Below, piece after piece: positions 1-8,299 of a stretch of DNA of 58,375 nucleotides. The position numbers and the translations under genes were made by a program. This DNA is from Paraburkholderia guartelaensis. Its GTDB lineage: Bacteria; Pseudomonadota; Gammaproteobacteria; Burkholderiales; Burkholderiaceae. Within the stretch, counting starts at the first letter, position 1. The number at the start of each line of letters is the position of its first letter. Under the pieces are notes generated by a model, which saw only the letters and a program-made list of their open reading frames with translations, did not search any database and was not told the DNA's origin. Where the stretch lies: contig NZ_SMOD01000046.1 of the NCBI RefSeq assembly GCF_004353905.1, positions 1 to 58,375 of the forward strand. The letters are read 5' to 3'.

Positions 1-249
1 GGCATCACGCGGAGACTACGAGCGATGATCAGACGGCGCAGTGCGATCGAGCCAGCCATCGGCCACATGAAGACAGATGGCAAACTCGATCGGAACTGGC
101 TGAAGGGAGCGCTCGGTGACGCGATGCACGCTGTGCTATGCGGCGCCGGTCACAACCTGCGGATGATCCTGAGGAAGCTGCGGCTTTTTTACGCCCTTGT
201 TCTCATCGCCCTGTTCTTCGCTGTCGATCAGAGAGCATCCGCCCGCTGA
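1..249 (+). mobile_element. IS5-family transposase, C-terminal fragment (runs off the left edge)
   Basis: The frame is open from base 1 to the stop at 247-249 and gives the C-terminal end of a DDE transposase. The stretch RRRSAIEPAIGHMKTDG followed by a conserved LDRNWLKG and an NLRMILRKLRLF-type ending is characteristic of IS5-family transposases, where the Glu of the DDE triad lies in the xIExxIGHxK segment. The N-terminal part of the element lies outside the window, so whether it is intact cannot be judged. Its right terminal repeat should lie somewhere between about 190 and 300 but could not be placed without the left end. The element abuts a gene remnant that it seems to have interrupted. 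Confidence 0.8.
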
Positions 250-250
250 C

Positions 251-856
251 GCCGATGTTGCCGATGACGGCCAAAACGAATTGTTCAGGGGCGACTACAT
301 AGTCCAACCTGTTTTTTACCCGCAACTATGGGAGGGATTCCAGGGCGCCCTCTACGGTCAGATCGTTCACCATGGGGACGCTGGAATCTCGATTCTTGGC
401 GTTTTTTCCAGGTTTGGGATGGGGAAAGTAGGGTTTGTCCTCCATCTCCTTCTGATGCTTCTCGTCGTGCTGGCGTCGATGGCCCTTCGGGGCCGGCATG
501 CACAAAGCTCTCTGCGGATCAGCTCCGCCGGCGAGCTGTTCTATTTTCTCGCAATTCTCATTCTGCTGAATCCAAGATTGATGTCGTACGATTTCAGCGT
601 TTTTTCCGTTTGCCTTTATTTGTCGATGATTCTTTCGTCCCGAGGTGATGGCTGGGTGGGCATATTTTTGAGGATTTTCCCCTTCTTGACCATCCTGCCG
701 CTATGCCTTGAAGGTTTGTTTGGTCTTCGAGTGCATTCTTTGACCTACTACTTCCTCGCGACCTATGTCCTGCTGGCTGCGGCAATAGCCTGTCATTGGC
801 CTTTGAGCGTTCCCTCGGGAAGGGGCGCTCTCTCGCGTCCTGCCCCGCGGGAGTAG
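251..856 (+). pseudogene. 5'-truncated polytopic membrane glycosyltransferase (GT87/DUF2029-like) remnant
   Basis: About 200 residues are open in one frame to the stop at 854-856, but the frame runs back into the transposase end without a credible start, so the 5' part is missing. Four or five hydrophobic segments are visible, with a short LLNPRLMSYDF motif between two of them. This resembles the C-terminal membrane half of GT87 (DUF2029) polyprenyl-phosphate-dependent glycosyltransferases, where an NPR/SPR-x(3)-YD motif recurs. I infer that the insertion element next to it removed the N-terminal half, leaving a non-functional piece. Family assignment is moderate; that it is a truncated membrane protein is more certain. 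Confidence 0.5.
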
Positions 857-905
857 GCGCATGGCGCCAGCGCAACGTGCACATCCCGGCGCGAACGCCA
901 CGATG

Positions 906-2075
906 TCAGGCGTGCCTCAATCGTCCGGCTGCCAGGCCGGCCCCTTCTGCCATCCGGTTGATCATGAAAATCAGCGAAACAATCACAGGGAACACAAAGA
1001 ATCTTTCCAGATAGAGCGGGAAGAGAATCAGATGCAAGGAAACAAAAAGCATTGACGCGATGAATATATAGTCCGGTTCAGCAAGCGGATTTCGTCTATA
1101 GAACCGCATGCCAAAAAGCACCAATGAAAACATGTAGACAAGGAGGTGTTGGCTGTGCGATCTCTTCGCACCTGATATGTACGCATTCACGTAGTCTGTG
1201 AGACGCGCTGAATTTTCCATAGTCGCTGGATACGGGTCGACACCGAATAGCGTGAAGTTGAACACCCGCAAGAAGCCGTAGTTTCCGTTGAGATGATTGT
1301 CGACAACAAGCAACCCAACCGAGAGCGCTGCAGAAAGCAACGTGATGCGTGTCGGAAACAACCGGAATGAAAACAAGCACAGGATCAGCGACAAAATGAC
1401 GAAATCGGTTCTGGCCAACGGAAGTGCAACGATTGCCACGAACACCCATCTGCTGCGTTTCACCAGAAGCAGCAGTGCCAGCAGCGATAACAAGCAAGCA
1501 AGGGCGTCCGGAGAGGAGATGCGCCCAATGGTCGTAAGTTTCGAAATATAAATAATTGCCGGAAGATACAGCTGCGAAATCCGGAAATGCTCGAGCAACA
1601 GTGCCACTATGAGCACGCAAAGTGCCGCGTAGATTGCGTTGACGAGAATCGATGAACTCGAATAAGAGTGGACGAAATGATCGACGATTCGAATCGATTG
1701 CAGATACAGCACGCGTATCGAGTAGAAAGGTATTTGCTGTTCGAGGGAGACGGGATCGTTGAATACCGTCGCGCGATAAGTGGCATCAGGGACCTGTTCC
1801 GCCGGACTGGAACCATGCTGACTTCGGGAGGCGCCCGCCGTCAGCTTTTCGAGGTCGCTCTCACCAACCTCCTTAAGTACGTTCTCGAAGACAGCACGCC
1901 TCAATGGTTCGCCGGAAAGACCGTCCTGCTTGTACATGGACGCCACATAGCCAATGACGTCCCAGTTGAACCCGCTGTGATCGGGCTGCGTCAGGCCGAC
2001 ACGAAGCACCCAGCCACAGCATGCGGCGATGGTGAGCACACCCACCCACTTCCTGATGTTGTTTGCCATACTCAA
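906..2075 (-). CDS. Polytopic inner-membrane protein of unknown function
   Basis: This 389-residue protein starts with a basic segment and a first membrane span near residues 9-27, followed by a periplasmic-looking hydrophilic stretch of about 100 residues. The rest is a run of about eight hydrophobic helices (roughly residues 130-380). The topology (one N-terminal helix, a large first loop, then many short helices) resembles GT-C type membrane glycosyltransferases or polysaccharide-modifying proteins, but no diagnostic motif was recognised. It is the last gene of a leftward block with an FkbH-like protein and a GT2 glycosyltransferase, which suggests a role in surface glycan or glycolipid work. 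Base composition is AT-richer than the window average, a possible sign of transfer. Confidence 0.7.
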   Translation of the reverse strand: MSMANNIRKWVGVLTIAACCGWVLRVGLTQPDHSGFNWDVIGYVASMYKQDGLSGEPLRRAVFENVLKEVGESDLEKLTAGASRSQHGSSPAEQVPDATYRATVFNDPVSLEQQIPFYSIRVLYLQSIRIVDHFVHSYSSSSILVNAIYAALCVLIVALLLEHFRISQLYLPAIIYISKLTTIGRISSPDALACLLSLLALLLLVKRSRWVFVAIVALPLARTDFVILSLILCLFSFRLFPTRITLLSAALSVGLLVVDNHLNGNYGFLRVFNFTLFGVDPYPATMENSARLTDYVNAYISGAKRSHSQHLLVYMFSLVLFGMRFYRRNPLAEPDYIFIASMLFVSLHLILFPLYLERFFVFPVIVSLIFMINRMAEGAGLAAGRLRHA

Positions 2076-2150
2076 CGCCTCGGATTATGCGGCTGAAGAT
2101 TACGAGCGACACGACTTATCGGGAAGGTCGAGGTTTTTTACACGTCTCTT

Positions 2151-4022
2151 TTAAATCCGCACAGGAGGAAACTCCGCCGCGCCGAGATTCTCGATCTCGA
2201 TATAGGACGGCAGCTCGTTCGCGGTGCGCGAGTACAAACCCACGGCCGTTTGGGAGAACCCGAGCCGTTTGAAATAGTCGTGGCAGGTCGCATTCCTTCC
2301 GGTATCGACCAGCTCAGCGCGGACTTCAGATCCGGATTTCAGCGCCAATCGCGTAGCAATCGCCCCGACGACCAACTCTGCGCCGAGCCCAAACACGCGG
2401 CACGACAGAACGACCTGGACAATCTTTTCGCCATTGATCAGGCAAACAGAGATGATGCCGTTGTCGATCAATTTATCGCGCAGCGAAGAGACCACGCAGT
2501 ACCCGCCCTGGCTTATGAACGCCTCGAACTCCGACCGTTCCCATCTTTTCCCGGTCGTATTGAATTGATTCGTCTTGTTGATAAGCTCGAACGCGCGATC
2601 GAAGTGTCTGGATTGTGGAGTCTTGATCAAGAAGAATGACTGGCGAAGCTGTAACGAAGCTAGCCACTCTTCCCGCGAAACACCATTGTTCGCGTCGGCA
2701 CTGGCTTCGCGCTGCGAGATCGCGCGCACGAGTTCGGTGCGGCGCGATGACTCTTCGGTGACGATGGGGACCTGCGTTTCGGCCGATCGCAGAATGATTC
2801 GCCGCCAATCGTAGTGATTGCCGCCGAGGCAACGTATGGCAGGAATCGCCGCCTTCACCTCCGACAACTCACGGTCGTTGTCGTCGATAAAGACACAGTT
2901 GCCTGGAAGCAGGTTCACCTCCTTGAGGATTTCAAGGATGTTCTGCGACTTGGGTTTCCAGTTGATGCGCACGCACGCGAAGTCGTCCATCGTGATCGCG
3001 CCGCGCCAGATGGCGTTGAACCGTTCAATGGTGGGCGCTTCTTCATTCTTGCTGCAGATCGCCAGCAATCCGCCGCGCTTCTTGAAGAACAGCAAGGCTT
3101 CAGCAAGACCGATAGGCCAGCCTTCGATGCGTTGCTCCTGACTCACGCTCTCGCCTTCCGCTGCCACGCCGCGCCACATGGTGTCGTCGAGGTCGACGAT
3201 AATCAGCTTCACAGGGTCTCGCTGCTCGATGACCTTGACTATCGCTTCGATCCGGGAAAGGAACGCGAGGGTAAATTCGCGGGACGCGACCTCATATGTC
3301 AGGATATTGCCAATCGCTTTGGGCGCAATCAGCCGATTCGCGTCCAGCTTGAAGTCCCAATCGTTGATGAACGAAGCGTGGGAGCTGCTCAACAGGACAT
3401 CGTCCTGCAGGTGCCGGCGGCCGACAAAATTCAGTATCTCGTTGGCGTCGAGAAAGTAGCAATTGTTTGTCTTGCGCACAGCGTCCGACAGAAGCCGGTT
3501 GATCTCACGCACCAGATATCCGGGCGATGTCACAGCGAATGGATCGATGAGATCGCCGTCGTAATTGAAGCTCGGCTCGAAAAACGACATGAAGACGAGC
3601 GGAGCTGTCGTGATCTGCGCGGCGACCTGCGCCACTTTCTCAGCGAGATATTCCCCTGTTCTCTCCAGCAACGAGCGCGCTTCCTCGTCCGAACGCAGGC
3701 GAGAAAAGACCATGTCCACCACAGGTTCGGACATTTGCGTCACTTCGCCCAGAATGTGGCGGAGCGTGAGATTCACGACGACGACGTCATCGGTTGGCGC
3801 GGCGTCCGGGATCGGCGCATGGCGTCTCGAGCCCATCAGTATGTGCCGGATGTTGTGCCCGGAGTTTGCGCTTCGCTTGACGAGCATCTCCACAGAACAC
3901 GTGCCGAGCAGCAATATATTGAGCTTGCGAGAATGGATCGCGAGCGACGTCGGCGGTAGCGGTATATTGACCTGTTTATCGGCGACCGACGAGTAAAACA
4001 AATCGCGGACAAATTGACGCAT
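2151..4022 (-). CDS. FkbH-like HAD-IIIC phosphatase with SGNH-like N-terminus and GNAT-like C-terminus
   Basis: A 623-residue protein with three parts. Residues 30-230 look like an SGNH-type domain (LLLGTCSVEML near 37-47, DANEIL near 192, and LSSSHASF near 211-218). Residues 272-420 form a HAD domain with the nucleophile motif VDLDDTMW (D277, D279), CSKN (K325) and FIDDND (379-384). Residues 455-600 resemble a GNAT acyltransferase (NKTNQFN, then a conserved LGF near the end). FkbH family members load a phosphoglycerate-derived C3 unit onto an acyl carrier protein or modify capsular sugars. Here no carrier-protein gene lies next to it, so the partner is unknown. Its neighbours (GT2 glycosyltransferase, membrane protein) point to glycan decoration; a link to the synthetase at 8.3 kb is only a possibility. 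Confidence 0.85.
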   Translation of the reverse strand: MRQFVRDLFYSSVADKQVNIPLPPTSLAIHSRKLNILLLGTCSVEMLVKRSANSGHNIRHILMGSRRHAPIPDAAPTDDVVVVNLTLRHILGEVTQMSEPVVDMVFSRLRSDEEARSLLERTGEYLAEKVAQVAAQITTAPLVFMSFFEPSFNYDGDLIDPFAVTSPGYLVREINRLLSDAVRKTNNCYFLDANEILNFVGRRHLQDDVLLSSSHASFINDWDFKLDANRLIAPKAIGNILTYEVASREFTLAFLSRIEAIVKVIEQRDPVKLIIVDLDDTMWRGVAAEGESVSQEQRIEGWPIGLAEALLFFKKRGGLLAICSKNEEAPTIERFNAIWRGAITMDDFACVRINWKPKSQNILEILKEVNLLPGNCVFIDDNDRELSEVKAAIPAIRCLGGNHYDWRRIILRSAETQVPIVTEESSRRTELVRAISQREASADANNGVSREEWLASLQLRQSFFLIKTPQSRHFDRAFELINKTNQFNTTGKRWERSEFEAFISQGGYCVVSSLRDKLIDNGIISVCLINGEKIVQVVLSCRVFGLGAELVVGAIATRLALKSGSEVRAELVDTGRNATCHDYFKRLGFSQTAVGLYSRTANELPSYIEIENLGAAEFPPVRI

Positions 4023-4330
4023 TTAGGACCTCGAAGTCGAAACGTTCTCCACCCGCAGGCGGCATCGGCCTTGAGATTAGAGCAGAGCGCAGATGCACCA
4101 TCTGTGCGCCGACATACACAACCCCGACCGGATGATCCCTACGACGGCACGCACGACGTTTATAAACGTCCTCAGCAAAACGGGACCGATCGGGGAGATA
4201 AAAAAGGGGGAGGAACCAGCCCTTGACGAGAGCTTCGAACTTCAAGGCGGCAATCTGGAGGGGAGGAAACTGGATATGCAAGCTTGCCGGGCCGCCGGCT
4301 ATGACTTTTATTTTTCGAGGCCGATGAAAC
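4023..4330. other. Gene-free stretch between GT2 and FkbH-like genes
   Basis: This 308-base stretch lies between two leftward genes. It contains no reading frame with recognisable protein character, no clear tandem repeat and no hairpin with a T-run. It probably holds the promoter or leader for the FkbH-like gene at 2151-4022, but no convincing -35/-10 pair was found. Confidence 0.4.
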
Positions 4331-5269
4331 TCAAGTCGAATAATCCTCAGCCTGGATTATTCGTCTCAACTGCTTGATTAAATTCACACCGCCCCACCCG
4401 ATAAGCAGCCTCGCAAAGTGCGACGCCCAATCCTTGCTGGGAATCTCTATCTCTCTTAACAAAACTCGCTCGACAATGGCAAGTCTCAAGGCAATACTCA
4501 TTTTCTTGTAAATCAGAACATTAAATATAAACGATGAGACATGCCCCTTTGACATCTGTTTATTATATTTTTCGAAAAATACGAGACTCGGCTCACAACT
4601 GACGGCCTTCGATATTCTGGCGGGGCTTTCACTCAAGGAATACTCCACCAGTGCATCGTGCAGATAAACGAATACGCAACCGGCCATTTCAGCTCGAATG
4701 GCAAAATCCCAATCCTGATGACGGCGCAACGACCCGTCGAAGCTGATCAGCGGGTACTGATGACGCCACATCATGATCGACGAGGTCTGAATATAGCCCC
4801 CCTCCAGCAGGATGAAGTCGAGCATCGACTGCCCATCGTAGGGCGAGCGGTTGCCCAGGATGCGCCGCCCGGTGTCCGTTAGCACGACGTTGCTGAAGAG
4901 CACCTTCGCTTCGTTCCCCTCAGGCTTGGGGCCGAACGCGGCGATGCAGCGCTCGAGTTTGTTCGGAAGCCATCGGTCGTCAGCGTCGAGGAAGGCGATC
5001 AGATCACCGGTGGCCTCCTCAATGCCCCGGTTTCGACACCATGCCGCACCATGGTTCTCGCTTGCGCGAATCAGGCGCAAGACAATGTTGTCTCCGCAAC
5101 GACTCGGCAATTCGAACTGCAGCCCCGATGCATCATCGACGACAATAATTTCCCGCGGAACAACGGTTTGACTGGAAATCGAGTCTATTGCCACCCAAAG
5201 CAAATCAAGGCTGTTGTAGTGTGGAATGATCACACTCACGTTGTAGACATTGTCAAAATCACACCGCAT
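4331..5269 (-). CDS. Family 2 glycosyltransferase
   Basis: A 312-residue GT-A fold enzyme. It begins with the nucleotide-binding strand VSVIIPHYN (residues 11-19), continues with IIVVDDAS (41-48) and has the metal-binding DXD-type motif FLDADDRW at 93-100, so it should transfer a sugar from a nucleotide-sugar donor. The central part (KLERC..., LLEGGYIQTSSIMMWR) is typical of family 2 enzymes working on O-antigen or capsule repeats, and a C-terminal amphipathic segment suggests peripheral membrane attachment. The acceptor is not predictable. The last codons before the stop contain a perfect 10-base inverted repeat (4337-4346 with 4354-4363, 7-base loop) with no T-run behind it. First gene of the leftward accessory block. 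Confidence 0.9.
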   Translation of the reverse strand: MRCDFDNVYNVSVIIPHYNSLDLLWVAIDSISSQTVVPREIIVVDDASGLQFELPSRCGDNIVLRLIRASENHGAAWCRNRGIEEATGDLIAFLDADDRWLPNKLERCIAAFGPKPEGNEAKVLFSNVVLTDTGRRILGNRSPYDGQSMLDFILLEGGYIQTSSIMMWRHQYPLISFDGSLRRHQDWDFAIRAEMAGCVFVYLHDALVEYSLSESPARISKAVSCEPSLVFFEKYNKQMSKGHVSSFIFNVLIYKKMSIALRLAIVERVLLREIEIPSKDWASHFARLLIGWGGVNLIKQLRRIIQAEDYST

Positions 5270-5905
5270 CCCACACCTCGAATCTGAATTTCGACAACTT
5301 CCTCGTGCAAAGAGTAAAACTATCGGTCTCGATCTGGTAGCACGTCAATCGCACATATTCTTACCGTTTCTTACCTGAACAGAGATACCCGTTAGGAATC
5401 CGGAAATATTTCTTACACAAAAATTAAACATACTTTCTAATTCCATACAAACCAGATTGGCAAACCTCCCCCAAACGGGTTTCGGACCAATCATTTCAAA
5501 GACCATGGAGTTGACTCAGTTCAATAACGAACGCAATCGACAGGCGTTCTGGAAGCCACAGCAATAGACGATTCGTCCGGCGCCGCATCAAGTCACAAAG
5601 GACCAGGCAGCCCAGCTGCTTTCGGAGAGCCTCACAGGTTTTGTGTCGACGCCTTGTTTCGGCAATTGCCGCGTCGGCTCGTCGAACCCCGTACACATGC
5701 GCGCACGCAGTGCAGCGTAATTTCACACGCTTTGATGGATCGTAGGCCGTGTCGCAAGTCTCGTTCCGTGGGTTGCCCAACAAATCCGCGAGAGTTGTAT
5801 CTGTACATTCTCTTGTGCGTAGGCCACTCGTTGCGCACTCAACCGGGTGGCGCGCAGCCCCGTGCCGCACCGACACTTCCCACCGCAAGCCGAACCAGGC
5901 CCTCA
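5270..5905. other. Divergent intergenic region, AT-rich in its left half
   Basis: 636 bases separate the leftward GT2 gene from the rightward phosphopantetheinyl transferase. The part from about 5330 to 5510 is strikingly AT-rich for this sequence (runs such as TTAAACATACTTTCTAATT), as expected for promoters or a horizontally acquired border. From 5520 on the composition returns to GC-rich. Frames here are open only by chance and show no protein signature. No tRNA, terminator or insertion sequence end was recognised. Confidence 0.5.
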
Positions 5906-6616
5906 ATGTCCTTGTCGCCACTCACACCGCCAACCATGCAAGAAGTCCATGTCTGGCAATGGGACCTCGACGCCTGCGTAAGTGAATTTGATCGGTACTG
6001 GAAGACGCTATCCGCGCAGGAACACGAGCGGGCCGGCAACTTTCGCTTCGAGCTGCATCGCTGCCGCTACGTGACTGGACGGGGAAAACTCAGACAGATT
6101 CTTGGCCACTATGCTGGGCTCCCTGCGCGGGCGGTCGCACTCGAGTATGGGCCGGAAGGCAAACCGTTTTGCACGAGCCGACCTGCCGGATGGAGGATCT
6201 GCTTCAACCTGAGCCACAGCGAGAATACGGCGGCGCTCGCCGTTTCGAACGGTTTCGAGGTGGGGATCGACGTAGAACATATTCGCGCAATCGAGGAGAG
6301 CATGCCGGTTCAAGTCTTCTCCGCTCGCGAGCGCGAACAATTCGACGCGCTCCCGGCATCAGAACGGCAAACGGTTTTCTTTGAAACGTGGGCGCGCAAG
6401 GAGGCCTGCCTGAAGGCGCTCGGCACCGGCTTCATACTGCCGCCGGAGCATTTCGAGTTCGATCTTGCCGTTCACGGCGACACGACACCGCGCTTCGTCG
6501 GCGGCGAGGCGCAGGAAGCGGCGCATTGGCGCGTTCGCGCCTTGACATCCGGCCGGACGTGCGCGGGAGCGGTGGCCGCGAGGCGCGCCGAATGGTCAAT
6601 CGTCGAGATGAATTGA
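5906..6616 (+). CDS. Sfp-type 4'-phosphopantetheinyl transferase
   Basis: This enzyme converts apo carrier proteins to the holo form by attaching the phosphopantetheine arm of CoA to the conserved Ser of PCP/ACP domains. The 236-residue product has all family signatures: FNLSHSENTAALAV in the middle, the Mg-binding GIDVEHI and the FETWARKEACLKALG helix, in the order and length usual for Sfp-type proteins. The frame is open well upstream, but the conserved part begins only after the ATG at 5906 (an alternative ATG is at 5936), and neither has a strong ribosome site. It lies just upstream of the hybrid synthetase, which has three carrier domains, so it is very probably the dedicated activating enzyme. 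Confidence 0.9.
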   Translation: MSLSPLTPPTMQEVHVWQWDLDACVSEFDRYWKTLSAQEHERAGNFRFELHRCRYVTGRGKLRQILGHYAGLPARAVALEYGPEGKPFCTSRPAGWRICFNLSHSENTAALAVSNGFEVGIDVEHIRAIEESMPVQVFSAREREQFDALPASERQTVFFETWARKEACLKALGTGFILPPEHFEFDLAVHGDTTPRFVGGEAQEAAHWRVRALTSGRTCAGAVAARRAEWSIVEMN

Positions 6617-6802
6617 CCGGCAAGAGGTCGGCCACGACAGTCTCAGCGTCGCCCCACGGGATATGCATACCCATTGCGCATAAATTATGTATGTCGGCGC
6701 ACAGAGGTTTCGGCGCCGCCTCGCTTAAATCCATGGAAGCACATAACAACGCGCGGGCACGCCGCAAGCGTTTGGCGAAGCCACGCGAAGGCGAGACATG
6801 CC

Positions 6803-7954
6803 ATGAACCAGGCCGTAGCTGGGGGAGATGCTGACAGAGCGCGCATGATCGATGCGATGCGTGGCGTCGCCGCGATGGCTGTCGCGTATTTTCATTGCCG
6901 GTTGCTTACGTGGATTGGCATTCGGGCGTTCATCGCGGGGCATCACCGGGCGATTTCGCTCGACACGGTGCTGGCCTACCTGTCGATCCCGTTCGTCTGG
7001 GGCCCGATCGGCGTACCGATCTTTTTTGTTATCAGTGGCTACTGCATTCATCACAGTCAGGCGGTGCGGCTCGCACGTAATCCGCAGTACCGGCTCGACG
7101 CGCGAGAGTTCCTGTTACGGCGTTTCATCCGTATCTATCCCGTGCTGTTTTGCGCGTTACTGCTTACGTTCGCGCTCGACAGCATCAGTCTCCATTATTT
7201 GCCGCATAACGAGCAATTAGGCGATCTGAGTTTGCGGACCTTCTTCGCGAATCTGCTTGGGATACAGGGCGTCGCCTCGCCAGTCTACGGTTCGGATACC
7301 GTGCTCTGGACCCTGTCGCTTGAGGTTCAGTTCTATATGCTCTATCCGCTGCTGCTGGCCGCGCAGCGGCGGCTTGGGCCGGATCATCTGCTCGCGTGGC
7401 TCATGGCGCTGAGTGTGGTTTCCTATGTGCTGCTCGAGCGGCGCGGGACGCTCATCTTCGCGACGTATTGGTCTTCGTGGTACCTCGGCGCGTGGATCGC
7501 GGAACGCGAGGTGCGAGGACTGCGTTTTCCGCGACGGTACCTCCTCGTCGCATCGCCAATCCTGCTGGTGTTCGGCTGTGTCGCGTCGATGCGAGATGCG
7601 CGATACCTCTGGTGCCTGCCTTGGGCGCTCGCGTTCACGCCGTTATTTGTCGTGATGCTGCATGCGCACGCGAACCACGGCCTTGCGATGCGCGCGCTCG
7701 AGAAAATCGGGGATTTCAGCTATTCGCTCTACATCGTGCACATACCGATCTTCATGCTTCTGGCCTCATGTCTGTTTCATGGGACAAGGCAGGTCAGCAT
7801 TCTCTGGTCGATTGGACTCTTTCCGGTCGGGCTTGCGACGGCATACATCTTCCATCTGCTGGTCGAGCGCCCTGCGATGGGAGTACTGCGCAGAAGGTCG
7901 ATGCAACGGCGCGTCCTCGCCAGCGAGCTGGTGCAACTCGACGGACACAGATAG
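6803..7954 (+). CDS. Acyltransferase-3 family membrane protein (OafA/YrhL type)
   Basis: A 383-residue polytopic protein. The N-terminus shows the family hallmark MIDAMRGVAAMAVAYFHCR (basic/aromatic start followed by R-G-x-A-A and a His in helix 1), then a second conserved zone VPIFFVISGYCIHHS and RRFIRIYPVLF. About ten membrane spans follow and it ends with the usual VERP motif. Acyltransferase-3 proteins O-acylate sugars, lipids or antibiotics at the inner membrane. The ATG at 6803 is preceded by AAGGCGAG; frames open further upstream lack family similarity. Located between the phosphopantetheinyl transferase and the synthetase, it could acylate the peptide product or the polysaccharide; which one is not shown by the sequence. 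Confidence 0.85.
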   Translation: MNQAVAGGDADRARMIDAMRGVAAMAVAYFHCRLLTWIGIRAFIAGHHRAISLDTVLAYLSIPFVWGPIGVPIFFVISGYCIHHSQAVRLARNPQYRLDAREFLLRRFIRIYPVLFCALLLTFALDSISLHYLPHNEQLGDLSLRTFFANLLGIQGVASPVYGSDTVLWTLSLEVQFYMLYPLLLAAQRRLGPDHLLAWLMALSVVSYVLLERRGTLIFATYWSSWYLGAWIAEREVRGLRFPRRYLLVASPILLVFGCVASMRDARYLWCLPWALAFTPLFVVMLHAHANHGLAMRALEKIGDFSYSLYIVHIPIFMLLASCLFHGTRQVSILWSIGLFPVGLATAYIFHLLVERPAMGVLRRRSMQRRVLASELVQLDGHR

Positions 7955-8299
7955 CGCTCAAGCCTCCTTTTGACGGTTGCCGCCCTCGCCCCTCAGCACA
8001 GCAACGGGCGGGAAAACCAGCATCGCGTTGCGCCAATCCCCTCTCCCGTGGGCCCCAGCGTGCGCGTGCGATGTGTTGTTGCAGTACACCATGTGTGCGA
8101 CGGCGAACGGATAGGCATCCCGCGGAAGATTAACTTCCTCCTACAGCAAATTTTAAAGTTGGGACACGAGCCGGGTGCGCAAAGCCGCCTGGCGCTTGTG
8201 CTTCCTGTGACCGGCTGCCGTTCTGCGCAAGTGCCGCGAGCCCATCGCCCTCGCCTTGCTCAGCACGGGACCTTCGTCAAAATTGTGGGGGAGTAGCAA
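7955..8299. other. Leader/promoter region of the hybrid synthetase
   Basis: 345 bases without a gene separate the acyltransferase from the megasynthase. It holds the conserved element at 8086-8143, which also occurs upstream of the exopolysaccharide operon. Just downstream of that is a short AT-rich run (AGCAAATTTTAAAGTTGGGA) that could contain promoter contacts. GTGGGGGAG immediately before the ATG at 8300 is a plausible ribosome binding site. Confidence 0.6.
8086..8143 (+). promoter_or_regulatory. Conserved 58-base upstream element, copy 1 (upstream of the hybrid synthetase)
   Basis: Bases 8086-8143 match the reverse complement of 43097-43154 at 48 of 58 positions by manual alignment. The segment 8091-8114 is identical without exception. 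The less conserved part contains an inverted repeat in both copies (here GGAAG at 8124-8128 and CTTCC at 8134-8138; partly kept in copy 2 through a G-T exchange). Both copies point toward the start of a large biosynthetic operon, 157 bases before the ATG here. I infer a binding site for a shared regulator or a conserved transcribed leader. The protein or signal involved is unknown. Confidence 0.75.

Noticed and set aside
8091..8114. A conserved seven-codon leader peptide in the shared element
   Set aside because: The identical run is exactly a small frame in both copies, but neither has a ribosome binding site and DNA-level conservation explains it as well. Kept only as a possibility within the main finding.
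8191..8206. A sigma-54 type promoter (TGGCGC...GC) before the synthetase
   Set aside because: The spacing between the GG and GC elements is shorter than the required -24/-12 arrangement.
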